From Mycolicibacterium novocastrense (GTDB lineage: Bacteria > Actinomycetota > Actinomycetes > Mycobacteriales > Mycobacteriaceae): a DNA stretch of 64,000 nucleotides. A program made the position numbers and the translations under genes. The stretch spans positions 16,519 through 80,518 of the forward strand of contig NZ_BCTA01000086.1 of assembly GCF_001570485.1 (NCBI RefSeq), written 5' to 3'. Shown piece after piece: positions 1 through 7,255 of this stretch. Numbering within the stretch: position 1 is the stretch's first letter; every line of letters starts with the position of its first letter. Under the pieces are notes generated by a model. It did not search any database. It worked only from the letters and a program-made list of their open reading frames with translations, and was not told the DNA's origin.

Positions 1-755
1 AGTACGGTCGTGCGCACCACCTCCCAGCGCGTGGCACCCAGGGCCAGTGCCGCCTCGATCTGTCCCCGGGGGGTCTGAATGAACACCTCGCGCGTGACCG
101 CGGTGATGATCGGAAGGATCATCACCGCCAAAACGATGCCCGCCGTGAAGATCGTCCCGCCGCCTGCCACCGACGCCGTCCCGGTTTTGAAGAGGAACAG
201 CCAGCCGAGGTTCTCGTTCAGCCACAACGCAACCGGTTTCAACACCGGGGCCAGGACGTAGAGCCCCCACACGCCGTAGATGATCGACGGCACCGCCGCC
301 AAGAGGTCGACCATGTATGCCAACGGACCTGCGACCCGCCGCGGCGCGTACTGGGTCAAAAAGATCGCGATGCCAAGGGCCACAGGCATCGCCAGAACGA
401 GCGCGAACACCGACACGAACACCGTCACCTGCAGCAGGTCGAGGATGCCGAAGTGCATCGCCGACGTGTCGGTGGTCTTCCAGGTGCCGCCGTAGAGGAA
501 GAAGTTCTCCTCGTTGCGCGCCAGCGCCGGAATCGCCCGCCACAGCAGGAACGCTCCGATGGCCACGATCAGCGCGACGATGAAGGCGCCCGAGCCCTCC
601 GCCAGCACGCGGAAGATGCGGTCGCCGAGATGCTCTTTGGCGTTCCTCGACGGATCGCTGCTTATCGGAGTCGGCTCGGGAAAGGGGGAAGCGAGTGCTT
701 CACCCGATCCCGCATCGGACGGATTGGGGATTGTCACCTCGAGCCTATCGGTCAT
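1..755 (-). CDS. pstC: Phosphate ABC transporter permease PstC, 5' part (runs off the window)
   Basis: Integral membrane permease of the high-affinity phosphate importer PstSCAB. The translation starts MTDRLEVTIPNP with a cytoplasmic N-terminus of about 45 residues, then alternating hydrophobic segments (for example FIVALIVAIGAFLLW and LLQVTVFVSVFALVLAMPVALGIAIF). The typical permease loop EAALALGATRWEVVRTTVL lies at the window edge, so roughly the last quarter of the gene is missing. It follows pstS by 48 nt on the same strand and should be co-transcribed. The ATG at 755 is the only good start close to pstS. Family assignment is firm; choosing between pstC1 and pstC2 paralogues is not possible here. 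Confidence 0.93.
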   Translation of the reverse strand, partial: MTDRLEVTIPNPSDAGSGEALASPFPEPTPISSDPSRNAKEHLGDRIFRVLAEGSGAFIVALIVAIGAFLLWRAIPALARNEENFFLYGGTWKTTDTSAMHFGILDLLQVTVFVSVFALVLAMPVALGIAIFLTQYAPRRVAGPLAYMVDLLAAVPSIIYGVWGLYVLAPVLKPVALWLNENLGWLFLFKTGTASVAGGGTIFTAGIVLAVMILPIITAVTREVFIQTPRGQIEAALALGATRWEVVRTTV

Positions 756-803
756 CGGTCCAAGGACCCATCCTCACCGTATCCCCGGCGACGCGCCACG
801 AAA

Positions 804-1937
804 CTAGGCAATCGCTTCGATGGACGTCAGCAGCCGCTCCTTGAAGCGGTCCGGCAGCGGCACATAGCCCGCGGGCGAGAGGTTCTGCTGACCGTCGTTC
901 GCCGAGATCGTGAGGAACGACTTGACCGCCGCGGCGGTTTCGGGGTCGTAGCCCTTCGAGCAGACGATCTCGTACGTGGCGAGCACCAACGGGTAGGCGC
1001 CGGGCTCCTTCGTGCCGTACAACGAGTCCAGATCCAACGTCAGGTCGTTGCCTTCCGCGGCGAACGTCGCAACATCGATCGCCTTCCTGGCCGACTCGTC
1101 GGTCAGCTCGACGGGGCCTGCACCACTGTCGATTTGAGCGAACGGCACACCACCCTGCTCGGCGAAACCCTTCTCCACGTAGCCGATCGATCCGCCGGTC
1201 GCCTGCACGGCCTGCACGACACCTGCCGACTTCTGGGCGCCTTCGCCGGCACCGCCCTGGAACTCGCTGCCATCACCCTTGGTCCAACTCTGGGGGGCCG
1301 CCGCGGCGAGGTACTTCTGGAAGTTGTCGGTGGTGCCCGAGGAGTCCGACCGGTAGATCGGCGTGATGTCGCTGTCCGGCAGGTTGGTTCCGCCGTTGAG
1401 TGCCGCGATCGCGGGATCGTTCCACTTGGTGATCTGTCCCTGGAAGATCTTCGCGAGCAGATCGGCGTTGAGAACCAGCTTGTCGACCCCTTCGATGTTG
1501 TAGGCCAACGCGACTGGGCCGAAGACCAGCGGAAGGTTCCATGCCGGGTTGCCGTCGCAGCGCTCCGCGGCCTGCTGGATCTGATTGCCGGACAGAGCCG
1601 AATCCGATCCGGCGAAGTCGACCTGACCGGCGATGAACTGCTCGCGTCCCGCGCCCGATCCGGTGGGGTTGTATGACAGGTTCTTACCCGGGCAGTGCTG
1701 ACCCCAGACCTTGTTGAACTCGGCGATGGCGTTCTGTTGTGCCGTCGAACCCTCGGCGGTGACGGAGTTCTTGCCGCCGCACTCGGCGAACGCCGCCGCA
1801 CCGTTGCCGCCCGTGGTCGCGGTGGTACCGGCGTTGTTGTCGCTGCCACACGCGGACAGGGCCAACGCCGCGACCGCGGCCACCGAGAACGTGGCCAGCA
1901 GCGAACTGGAGGGCGCCTTGCCAGGGTTGAGCTTCAC
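804..1937 (-). CDS. pstS: Phosphate-binding lipoprotein PstS
   Basis: Periplasmic-side phosphate receptor of the Pst transporter. The N-terminus is a lipoprotein signal ending in the lipobox LALSAC, followed by a Gly/Thr-rich linker. The mature part carries PstS-family stretches such as YNPTGSGAGREQFIAGQVDFAGSD and LAKIFQGQITKWNDPAIAALN. About 377 residues, normal for mycobacterial PstS. I chose the GTG at 1937 (VKLNPGKAP) because mycobacterial PstS proteins usually begin MKLN; a GTG at 1946 in the same frame is possible, and an AGGAGG at 1973-1968 lies rather far upstream of both. A Pho/RegX3-type box lies upstream. pstC follows. Confidence 0.94.
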   Translation of the reverse strand: MKLNPGKAPSSSLLATFSVAAVAALALSACGSDNNAGTTATTGGNGAAAFAECGGKNSVTAEGSTAQQNAIAEFNKVWGQHCPGKNLSYNPTGSGAGREQFIAGQVDFAGSDSALSGNQIQQAAERCDGNPAWNLPLVFGPVALAYNIEGVDKLVLNADLLAKIFQGQITKWNDPAIAALNGGTNLPDSDITPIYRSDSSGTTDNFQKYLAAAAPQSWTKGDGSEFQGGAGEGAQKSAGVVQAVQATGGSIGYVEKGFAEQGGVPFAQIDSGAGPVELTDESARKAIDVATFAAEGNDLTLDLDSLYGTKEPGAYPLVLATYEIVCSKGYDPETAAAVKSFLTISANDGQQNLSPAGYVPLPDRFKERLLTSIEAIA

Positions 1938-2013
1938 GAATCCCACTTTCGAATTGGACGGGCTTGACCTCCTGGCAACGTAGGCGGCGCCGGTGCACGG
2001 TTCGCGGATGACA

Positions 2014-2031
2014 GGTGAACGGGTGGTGAAC
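2014..2031 (-). promoter_or_regulatory. Pho/RegX3-type box upstream of pstS
   Basis: On the minus strand the sequence reads GTTCACC-ACCC-GTTCACC, a perfect 7-nt direct repeat with an 11-nt period. This is the arrangement expected for a tandem-bound OmpR/PhoB-class regulator; in mycobacteria the phosphate regulator is RegX3 of the SenX3-RegX3 system. It sits about 80 nt upstream of the pstS start. A possible -10 (TACGTT) lies at 1982-1977. Regulation by RegX3 is inferred from the motif and the gene, not shown. Confidence 0.75.
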
Positions 2032-2061
2032 ACGTTCAGTTGGTTCGCCGTGCTTTCCCAG

Positions 2062-2955
2062 CTAGCGCTGGGACCGCTGCGCATACGCGGCGTCGACCGA
2101 GAAGACCGTGAAGCCGAGCTTTCGGTAGGTGTTCACCGCCGCGGAGTTATCTGCCTCCACGTAAAGCATCACGGTGGGATCCGCACTCGCCGAAAGTCGC
2201 TCGGCGAGATGATGCAGACCCGTCAACGTCAGCGCCGCACCCAACCCGCGCCCCTGGGCCGACGGGTCGACGCCGACGACATAGACCTCGCCGAGGTCGG
2301 CGTCGTGGATTTTCGTCCAGTGAAATCCGAGCACCTCGTCGGTGTCCACATCGACGGCCAGGAACAACCCGTGAGGGTCGAACCACGGCTCGCCGCGGCG
2401 CTCGGCGATGTCGGCCTCCGTCCATCCACCCTGCTCGGGATGCCAGACGAAGGCGGCGTTGTTGACGCGCAGCAGCGCGGCGTCGTCTTGCGGACCGGAG
2501 TACGTGGTGATGCGGACACCGTCGGGCACGGGTGTCGGCGGCAGGTCGGTCAGCGGACGCCGCATCTGCAGGAGTTCGCGCACCACGGTCAGCCCGAGCG
2601 AGGACGCGGTGGCGCGTGCCGCCTCCAGGTTGCCGTGCGCCCACACGCGCGCGTCGCCTCCGCCCTCGGCGAGGCCCATGCGCACCAGGGCCGCGCCGAC
2701 CCCGCGACGCCGCGAGCGCGGATGCACGACCGCCTCGGCCATCGCGGACTCGTCCTGCCCGGCGAGGTTCAGATAACCGACGATGTCCGCGTCGTCGCGG
2801 GCCACCAGGTGACGGGTGCGGTCGTGCGGCAGTTCCCGCAACACCTGCTCGCCGACCGGGGCGACGCCGTCCGCAGCGGTGGCGGCCTCGATCAGGTCAT
2901 GGATGCGACGCTGCTCGTCGCCGGAGAGTTCGGTGCGCCAGAGAAGTTCCGTCAC
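2062..2955 (-). CDS. mshD: Mycothiol synthase MshD
   Basis: Last step of mycothiol synthesis: acetyl-CoA-dependent acetylation of Cys-GlcN-inositol. The 297-residue protein has the tandem GNAT layout of MshD. The N-terminal half contains the acetyl-CoA loop RSRRRGVGAALV, and the C-terminal half has DPSAQGRGLGAALTLTGLHHL followed by VMLYVEADNSAAVNTYRKLGF. The GTG start overlaps the glnR stop as GTGA (2955-2952), so translation is probably coupled to the regulator gene. Length and order (glnR-mshD-pst) match the mycobacterial arrangement (Rv0818-Rv0819-Rv0820). Confidence 0.95.
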   Translation of the reverse strand: MTELLWRTELSGDEQRRIHDLIEAATAADGVAPVGEQVLRELPHDRTRHLVARDDADIVGYLNLAGQDESAMAEAVVHPRSRRRGVGAALVRMGLAEGGGDARVWAHGNLEAARATASSLGLTVVRELLQMRRPLTDLPPTPVPDGVRITTYSGPQDDAALLRVNNAAFVWHPEQGGWTEADIAERRGEPWFDPHGLFLAVDVDTDEVLGFHWTKIHDADLGEVYVVGVDPSAQGRGLGAALTLTGLHHLAERLSASADPTVMLYVEADNSAAVNTYRKLGFTVFSVDAAYAQRSQR

Positions 2956-3731
2956 GGGCTTCGCAGCGGGTCGGCCAACGCCTCGGCGATGCCGTCCGGC
3001 GTCTCGAGCTCCACGCTGTCGATGTCGTCGGGCACCACGGCGTCCGGGGCGGGCGCGCGACCGCGGGCCGGACGCACCGCTTTGTAGCCGACGTTGCGCA
3101 CGGTGCCGATCAGCGATTCGTACTCGGGACCGAGCTTGGCGCGCAACCGTCGCACGTGCACATCCACCGTGCGGGTGCCGCCGAAGAAGTCGTAACCCCA
3201 GACCTCCTGCAACAGCTGCGCGCGGGTGAACACCCGACCGGCGTGCTGGGCCAGGTACTTGAGCAGCTCGAATTCCTTGTAGGTCAGGTCAAGGGGGCGA
3301 CCGCGGAGTCGGGCGGTGTAGGTCCCCTCGTCGATCACCAGTTCGCCGAGGCTGATCTTGCCGACGTTCTCCTGGTTGGCCACCCCGCCGCGGCGCCCGA
3401 CGAGCAGCCGCAGCCGCGCGTCGATCTCGGCGGGCCCGGTGCTGGGCAGCAGGATCTCGTCGAGACCCCACTCGACGTTGACGGCCACCAGGCCGCCTTC
3501 GTTGACGACGGCCACCACGGGCACCGAGGTGCCGGTCGTGCCCAGCAGCCTGCACAGCCCGCGAGCCGCGGCGAGGTCGGTACGTGCGTCGACGATCGCG
3601 ACGTCGGCGCTGCCCGCCTCCAAAAGCGACGAGACCTCGGTCGGTGCGGTCCGCACGGTGTGAGCCAACAGCGACAGCGACGGCAGCACCGACTCAGGCT
3701 GTGGGTCGACTGTCAATAGCAGTAGATCCAA
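2952..3731 (-). CDS. glnR: GlnR-type orphan OmpR-family response regulator
   Basis: Transcriptional regulator of nitrogen metabolism in mycobacteria. The N-terminal receiver-like domain (about residues 1-110) is atypical and acts without an adjacent sensor kinase. The C-terminal winged helix includes LTYKEFELLKYLAQHAGRVF and RTVDVHVRRLRAKLG. I chose the TTG at 3731 because GGAGGG lies 4 nt upstream (3741-3736) and the protein then begins LDLLLLT, matching the short N-terminus recalled for Rv0818. Longer in-frame starts reach 3809. The stop overlaps mshD. It diverges from lmeA. Confidence 0.88.
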   Translation of the reverse strand: MDLLLLTVDPQPESVLPSLSLLAHTVRTAPTEVSSLLEAGSADVAIVDARTDLAAARGLCRLLGTTGTSVPVVAVVNEGGLVAVNVEWGLDEILLPSTGPAEIDARLRLLVGRRGGVANQENVGKISLGELVIDEGTYTARLRGRPLDLTYKEFELLKYLAQHAGRVFTRAQLLQEVWGYDFFGGTRTVDVHVRRLRAKLGPEYESLIGTVRNVGYKAVRPARGRAPAPDAVVPDDIDSVELETPDGIAEALADPLRSP

Positions 3732-3910
3732 CTGGCCCTCCAACAAGCCATAGGGACCTCGCCTGGACATCTTTGTCGGTCGGTGACTTCCCAGATTCAT
3801 GCTCGACATCCGCCCGTTACCGGGGCGATGATTTTCTAACGATAGCGCGCAACCCGCTCATCAGCTGCGTCGAACGGAACGTTGAACCCGCCGTGGGCCA
3901 GAATGTGCGG
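3732..3910. promoter_or_regulatory. Divergent promoter region between glnR and lmeA
   Basis: 179 nt separate the two divergent starts. The glnR ribosome-binding site (GGAGGG at 3741-3736, minus strand) is the only clear element. I could not pick a confident -10 box for either direction, and no palindrome stands out. Confidence 0.4.
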
Positions 3911-4708
3911 GTGCGCAAGCTGCTGCTCGGGGTGTTGGCGACGGTGCTGGCGGCTGCCCTGTGCGCCGTCGGGGCCGATTTCGGGGCGGCGATCTACGCC
4001 GAATATCGGCTGGCCAGAAGCGTGCGCACCGCCGCTGACCTGCAACATGACCCGTCGGTGGCGATCCTCGGGTTCCCGTTCACCACTCAGGCGATGGACC
4101 GCCACTACGACGAGGTCGAGATCAGGGCCAACGGCGTCGACAATCGTGTGGTGGGCAAGGCGTCGTTGGAGGCGACGCTGCACGAGATCGATCTGCCCGG
4201 CGATTCGTGGCTCGTCGGCCCCGACGCCACGCTGCAGGTCGGCAAGGCCGAAAGCCGCATCATCATCGACTCGACACATCTGGGCCGGTTCATGGACATC
4301 CCGGATCTGCTGGTCGAGGCGCCGACCGGGGAGAGCAACGACGCCACGGGCGGCACCACCGAATCGGGTATCTCCAGTAGCAAGGGCGTGGTGTTCACCG
4401 GAACACCCGCCAAAGCCGACTTCCACGACAGGGTGAGCATCGCAGTGGACCTCGAGGTCGCCGGACCCGACCAGACGACGCTGGTGATGACGGCCACCGG
4501 CGTGCTGACCGGCCCCGGCACGGCCGACCAGGAGGTGCCCGAGGACAAGAAGGGCGCCGTGCTGGCCGCGTTCACCGCGAGCCTGCCCGGTCAGAGGCTG
4601 CCGTTCGGGCTGGCACCGACGGCGCAGGGGGCGCGAGGCTCCGACATCATCATCGAGGGCATCGCCGAGGGAGTATCCGTCGCACTCACGGAGTTCCATC
4701 TGTCATGA
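3911..4708 (+). CDS. lmeA: LmeA-type cell-envelope protein (DUF2993)
   Basis: Orthologue of the mycobacterial LmeA protein (Rv0817c), reported to be needed for mannan elongation of lipomannan and lipoarabinomannan. It begins with a signal or anchor segment (LLLGVLATVLAAALCAVGADFGAA), followed by a soluble lipid-binding DUF2993 domain including DPSVAILGFPFTTQAM and GVDNRVVGKASLEATLHEIDLP. The GTG at 3911 gives about 265 residues; the GTG at 3905 is an alternative, and longer frames upstream lack a signal. Its TGA overlaps the thiX ATG (ATGA, 4705-4708), so the two are coupled. Confidence 0.87.
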   Translation: MRKLLLGVLATVLAAALCAVGADFGAAIYAEYRLARSVRTAADLQHDPSVAILGFPFTTQAMDRHYDEVEIRANGVDNRVVGKASLEATLHEIDLPGDSWLVGPDATLQVGKAESRIIIDSTHLGRFMDIPDLLVEAPTGESNDATGGTTESGISSSKGVVFTGTPAKADFHDRVSIAVDLEVAGPDQTTLVMTATGVLTGPGTADQEVPEDKKGAVLAAFTASLPGQRLPFGLAPTAQGARGSDIIIEGIAEGVSVALTEFHLS

Positions 4709-5127
4709 GCTCGTCCTGGGTGTTGGCGATCACCGTCCTCATCGCGGCGCTCGGCGTCGCCTATGTGATCGGGCGGCTGCTCGCGCTTCGATCGGGCCTG
4801 CGCACGGCGAGCGAGAAGGCGGCAAACGTCGACACCAGCGACCTCGGCCTGTCCTCGACCGGGCCGACGATCGTGCACTTCTCCGCCGAGTGGTGCGGAC
4901 CGTGCGCCGCGGTGCGCAGGGTCGTCGACGAGGTCTGCGCGGACCTACCCGCGGTGGCGCACCTCGAGATCGACATCGACGCCAACCCGGAGGCCGCGCG
5001 GCGTCTTTCGGTGCTCTCGCTGCCCACCACCATCCTGTTCGACAGGCACGGCCGGCCCCGCTACCGGACTCACGGCGTCCCCAAGGCCGCTGACCTGCGC
5101 TCGGCTCTGGAACCGCTGTTGGCTTGA
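4705..5127 (+). CDS. thiX: Membrane-anchored thioredoxin-like protein ThiX
   Basis: Thioredoxin-fold protein with an N-terminal transmembrane segment (residues 5-28) that would place the domain outside or at the membrane. The redox motif is W63-C-G-P-C67, followed by the usual cis-proline segment LPTTILFDRHG. 140 residues. It overlaps lmeA by 4 nt and sits directly upstream of the cysteine-leader sulfur operon, as Rv0816c does in M. tuberculosis. It probably acts as a thiol-disulfide oxidoreductase of the envelope; its partner is unknown. Confidence 0.88.
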   Translation: MSSSWVLAITVLIAALGVAYVIGRLLALRSGLRTASEKAANVDTSDLGLSSTGPTIVHFSAEWCGPCAAVRRVVDEVCADLPAVAHLEIDIDANPEAARRLSVLSLPTTILFDRHGRPRYRTHGVPKAADLRSALEPLLA

Positions 5128-5156
5128 TCACCATGTCGATTGGTAAGCTGTCCGGC

Positions 5157-5249
5157 GTGTCCGCCCGCCTCGAGCCGATGCTCACCAAGCGCCGCGCAGT
5201 CGATCTGTGCCGCGTCGCGGGTTCTTGCTGTTGTTGTTGCAGCTGCTGA
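5157..5249 (+). CDS. Cysteine-rich leader peptide (uORF) of the cysA2 operon
   Basis: A 30-codon GTG-started reading frame. It ends in seven Cys codons, counted as C18 plus a tract of SCCCCCSC just before the TGA at 5247-5249. The same kind of poly-cysteine uORF in M. smegmatis is reported to give cysteine-responsive attenuation of this operon. The sequence 5224-5233 (CTTGCTGTTG), inside the Cys-codon tract, can pair with 5331-5339 (CAACAGGAG), which contains the ribosome-binding site of the next gene. Cys-starved ribosomes stalled on the tract would release that site. Peptide and pairing are seen directly; the mechanism here is inferred from the orthologous system. Confidence 0.88.
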   Translation: MSARLEPMLTKRRAVDLCRVAGSCCCCCSC

Positions 5250-5334
5250 GTAGCCGCGCCCTTCTTCGCGCCGCACTCGGGAGCGACCCATGTGGTCTTT
5301 CCCGTTCAGCCCAGCCCGACCCGATGACCGCAAC

Positions 5335-5339
5335 AGGAG
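5335..5339 (+). promoter_or_regulatory. Ribosome-binding site that decides the DUF4395 start
   Basis: AGGAG lies 7 nt before the ATG at 5347 but only 3 nt before an out-of-frame ATG at 5343. This supports 5347 as the real start of the DUF4395 gene. The site is complementary to the Cys-codon tract of the leader peptide. Confidence 0.75.
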
Positions 5340-5346
5340 CACATGA

Positions 5347-5838
5347 ATGCCAACGACGGATATGTCGAGAACACCAGCCCGCACGCCCGACCTGGTGGAC
5401 GTGCGCGGACCGCGGTTCAGCGCATGGCTCACCACCGTCGTGCTGCTGGCGACCCTGCTGTTGTGGCCGGTGAGCCCGGCGGCTTCGGCGGCTGTGCTGG
5501 GCGCCCAAGCCGCGGTGTTCGCGATCGGGGCACGGCGCGGGCCCCGGTCGCATCCCTACGGCCTGGTCTTCGCGCGTTTCGTCGCGCCGCGGTTGGGGCC
5601 CGTCAGCGAGAAGGAGCCGGTGGCGCCGCTGAAGTTCGCCCAGTTCGTCGGGCTCGTCTTCGCGGTGGCCGGCGTCGTCGGATTCGCGACCGGCCTCGGG
5701 CTGCTCGGTCTGGTCGCAACCGCCTTGGCGCTGGTGGCGGCGTTTCTCAATGCGGCCTTCGGCATCTGCCTGGGCTGCCAGCTCTACCCGCTCGTCGCGC
5801 GCGTTCGAAGGAACACAAGCGCACCATCACCCGCATAG
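5347..5838 (+). CDS. DUF4395 integral membrane protein
   Basis: 163 residues with four hydrophobic segments (about residues 27-47, 48-62, 95-120 and 121-147) and the conserved motif AAFGICLGCQLY, in which the two cysteines (CLGC) lie at the membrane end. DUF4395 proteins commonly sit beside thiosulfate sulfurtransferases, and this one lies between the cysteine leader and cysA2. A role in sulfur-species transport or membrane sulfur transfer is only an inference from position and the CxxC-like pair. Confidence 0.85.
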   Translation: MPTTDMSRTPARTPDLVDVRGPRFSAWLTTVVLLATLLLWPVSPAASAAVLGAQAAVFAIGARRGPRSHPYGLVFARFVAPRLGPVSEKEPVAPLKFAQFVGLVFAVAGVVGFATGLGLLGLVATALALVAAFLNAAFGICLGCQLYPLVARVRRNTSAPSPA

Positions 5839-5874
5839 AACTTCAAACCTGAAGCAACCGAAAGGATTTCCTCT

Positions 5875-6708
5875 ATGGCACGCTCCGACGTCCTGGTCAC
5901 GGCTGACTGGGCCGAGAGCAATCTCAACGCACCGAACATCGTGTTCGTCGAGGTCGACGAAGACACCAGCGCCTACGACGACGGCCACATCGAGGGCGCC
6001 GTCAAGATCGACTGGAAGACCGACCTCCAAGATCCGGTACGTCGCGATTTCGTTGACCAGCAGCAGTTTTCGAAGCTGCTGAGCGAGCGCGGCATCTCCA
6101 ACGACGACACCGTGGTCCTGTACGGCGGCAACAACAACTGGTTCGCCGCCTACGCCTACTGGTACTTCAAGCTGTACGGGCACCAGGACGTCAAGCTGCT
6201 CGACGGCGGCCGCAAGAAGTGGGAGCTCGACGGCCGGCCGCTCGTCACCGACGTGCCGAACCGGCCCGCGACGACCTATACGGCCAAGGCGCCCGACAAC
6301 AGCATCCGCGCCTTCCGTGACGAGGTGATCGCGGCGATCAACAACAAGAACCTCGTTGACGTGCGCTCCCCGGACGAGTTCTCCGGCAAGATCCTGGCTC
6401 CGGCGCACCTGCCCCAGGAGCAGAGCCAGCGACCCGGGCATATCCCCGGCGCCATCAACGTTCCGTGGAGCAAGGCGGCCAACGACGACGGCACCTTCAA
6501 GTCCGATGAGGCGCTGGAGAAGCTGTACGCCGAGGCGGGCCTGGATGGTGAGAAGGAGACCATCGCTTACTGCCGCATCGGTGAGCGCTCGTCGCACACC
6601 TGGTTCGTGCTGCAGGAGCTGCTCGGGCACAAGAACGTGAAGAACTACGACGGCAGTTGGACCGAATACGGCTCCCTGGTGGGGGCCCCGATCGAGTTGG
6701 GAAGTTGA
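5875..6708 (+). CDS. cysA2: Thiosulfate sulfurtransferase (rhodanese) CysA2/SseC1-type
   Basis: Two-domain rhodanese of 277 residues. The inactive N-terminal domain covers about 1-140. The catalytic C-terminal domain has DVRSPDEFSG, the insertion HLPQEQSQRPGHIPGAINVPW, and the active-site loop C233-R-I-G-E-R with the persulfide-forming cysteine. It transfers sulfane sulfur from thiosulfate to thiophilic acceptors. AAAGGA precedes the ATG. It lies between DUF4395 and sseC2 in the cysteine-controlled operon, so expression should rise when cysteine is scarce. Confidence 0.95.
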   Translation: MARSDVLVTADWAESNLNAPNIVFVEVDEDTSAYDDGHIEGAVKIDWKTDLQDPVRRDFVDQQQFSKLLSERGISNDDTVVLYGGNNNWFAAYAYWYFKLYGHQDVKLLDGGRKKWELDGRPLVTDVPNRPATTYTAKAPDNSIRAFRDEVIAAINNKNLVDVRSPDEFSGKILAPAHLPQEQSQRPGHIPGAINVPWSKAANDDGTFKSDEALEKLYAEAGLDGEKETIAYCRIGERSSHTWFVLQELLGHKNVKNYDGSWTEYGSLVGAPIELGS

Positions 6709-6709
6709 T

Positions 6710-7012
6710 ATGTGCTCTGCCCCGAAACAAGGCCTGACGTTGCCTGCCAGCGTCGACTTGGAGAAGGAGACGGTGATCACCGGCCGCGTCGTGGACGGGT
6801 CGGGACAGGCCGTCGGCGGCGCGTTCGTGCGCCTGCTGGACAGCTCTGACGAGTTCACCGCCGAGGTGGTCGCGTCGGCCACCGGCGACTTCCGGTTCTT
6901 CGCCGCGCCGGGCACGTGGACGCTGCGCGCGCTGTCGAAGGTCGGCAACGGCGACGCCGTCGTCGCACCGTCGGGCGCGGGTATCCACGAGGTCGACGTC
7001 AAGGTCGCCTGA
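6710..7012 (+). CDS. sseC2: SseC2-type DUF1416 protein
   Basis: 100-residue DUF1416 protein starting MCSAPKQGL, one nt after the cysA2 stop. It shows the family's beta-sandwich pattern (VITGRVVDGSGQAVGGAFVRLLDSSDEF, then GDFRFFAAPGTWTLRAL), which resembles a carboxypeptidase-regulatory-like fold. In mycobacteria it always follows cysA2 (Rv0814c). The molecular function is not established; the conserved N-terminal Cys may take part in sulfur handling, which is a guess. Confidence 0.9.
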   Translation: MCSAPKQGLTLPASVDLEKETVITGRVVDGSGQAVGGAFVRLLDSSDEFTAEVVASATGDFRFFAAPGTWTLRALSKVGNGDAVVAPSGAGIHEVDVKVA

Positions 7013-7024
7013 CGCTTCAGGGCT

Positions 7025-7080
7025 CGAAACTGAACTTGTGTGCGACGATCCGCGAGATCCCGCACACAAGTTCAGTTTCG
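7025..7080. repeat. Long perfect inverted repeat downstream of sseC2
   Basis: Two 20-nt arms, 7025-7044 (CGAAACTGAACTTGTGTGCG) and its exact reverse complement at 7061-7080, flank a 16-nt loop in which GATC occurs twice. It lies 13 nt after the sseC2 stop. The RNA would fold into a very stable hairpin without a following T-run. It could block 3' exonucleases, work as a Rho-assisted terminator, or be a dispersed palindromic repeat of this genome. Confidence 0.85.
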
Positions 7081-7156
7081 GCGCACAGGGGTCGGCGGCT
7101 CAGCGGTGTCGCGGGCCGACGCATTCGGCCTTCCGCGGCCGACTAGACTCGTTCCC

Positions 7157-7255
7157 GTGGTGCTGTTCTTCGAACTCCTGCTCGTAGCCGCGACCCTGGT
7201 GATCACCTGGTTCGCGTTGTACGCGGTGTACCGGCTGATCACCGACGAGTCGTGA
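7157..7255 (+). CDS. 32-residue single-pass membrane peptide
   Basis: GTG-started frame for VVLFFELLLVAATLVITW-type sequence: one hydrophobic segment (residues 2-25) followed by a short polar tail RLITDES. The GTG at 7160 is an alternative. Its TGA (7253-7255) overlaps the GTG of the next gene (7252-7254) as GTGA, the coupling seen between many genes of this window, which argues that it is translated. No known family is recognised. It could tether or regulate the nitrobindin-like protein encoded next. Confidence 0.6.
   Translation: MVLFFELLLVAATLVITWFALYAVYRLITDES

Noticed and set aside
453..1676. A 407-codon plus-strand frame
   Set aside because: Antisense to pstC/pstS, Arg-rich, no start signal.
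5130..5350. A T-box or classic intrinsic attenuator for the cysA2 operon
   Set aside because: No T-box core sequence and no GC hairpin with T-run; control through the leader peptide and ribosome-binding-site pairing fits better.
5343..5852. ATG at 5343 as the first codon downstream of the cysteine leader
   Set aside because: Its frame is Arg/Gly-rich and unlike DUF4395; the ribosome-binding site is only 3 nt away, whereas 7 nt separate it from the ATG at 5347.
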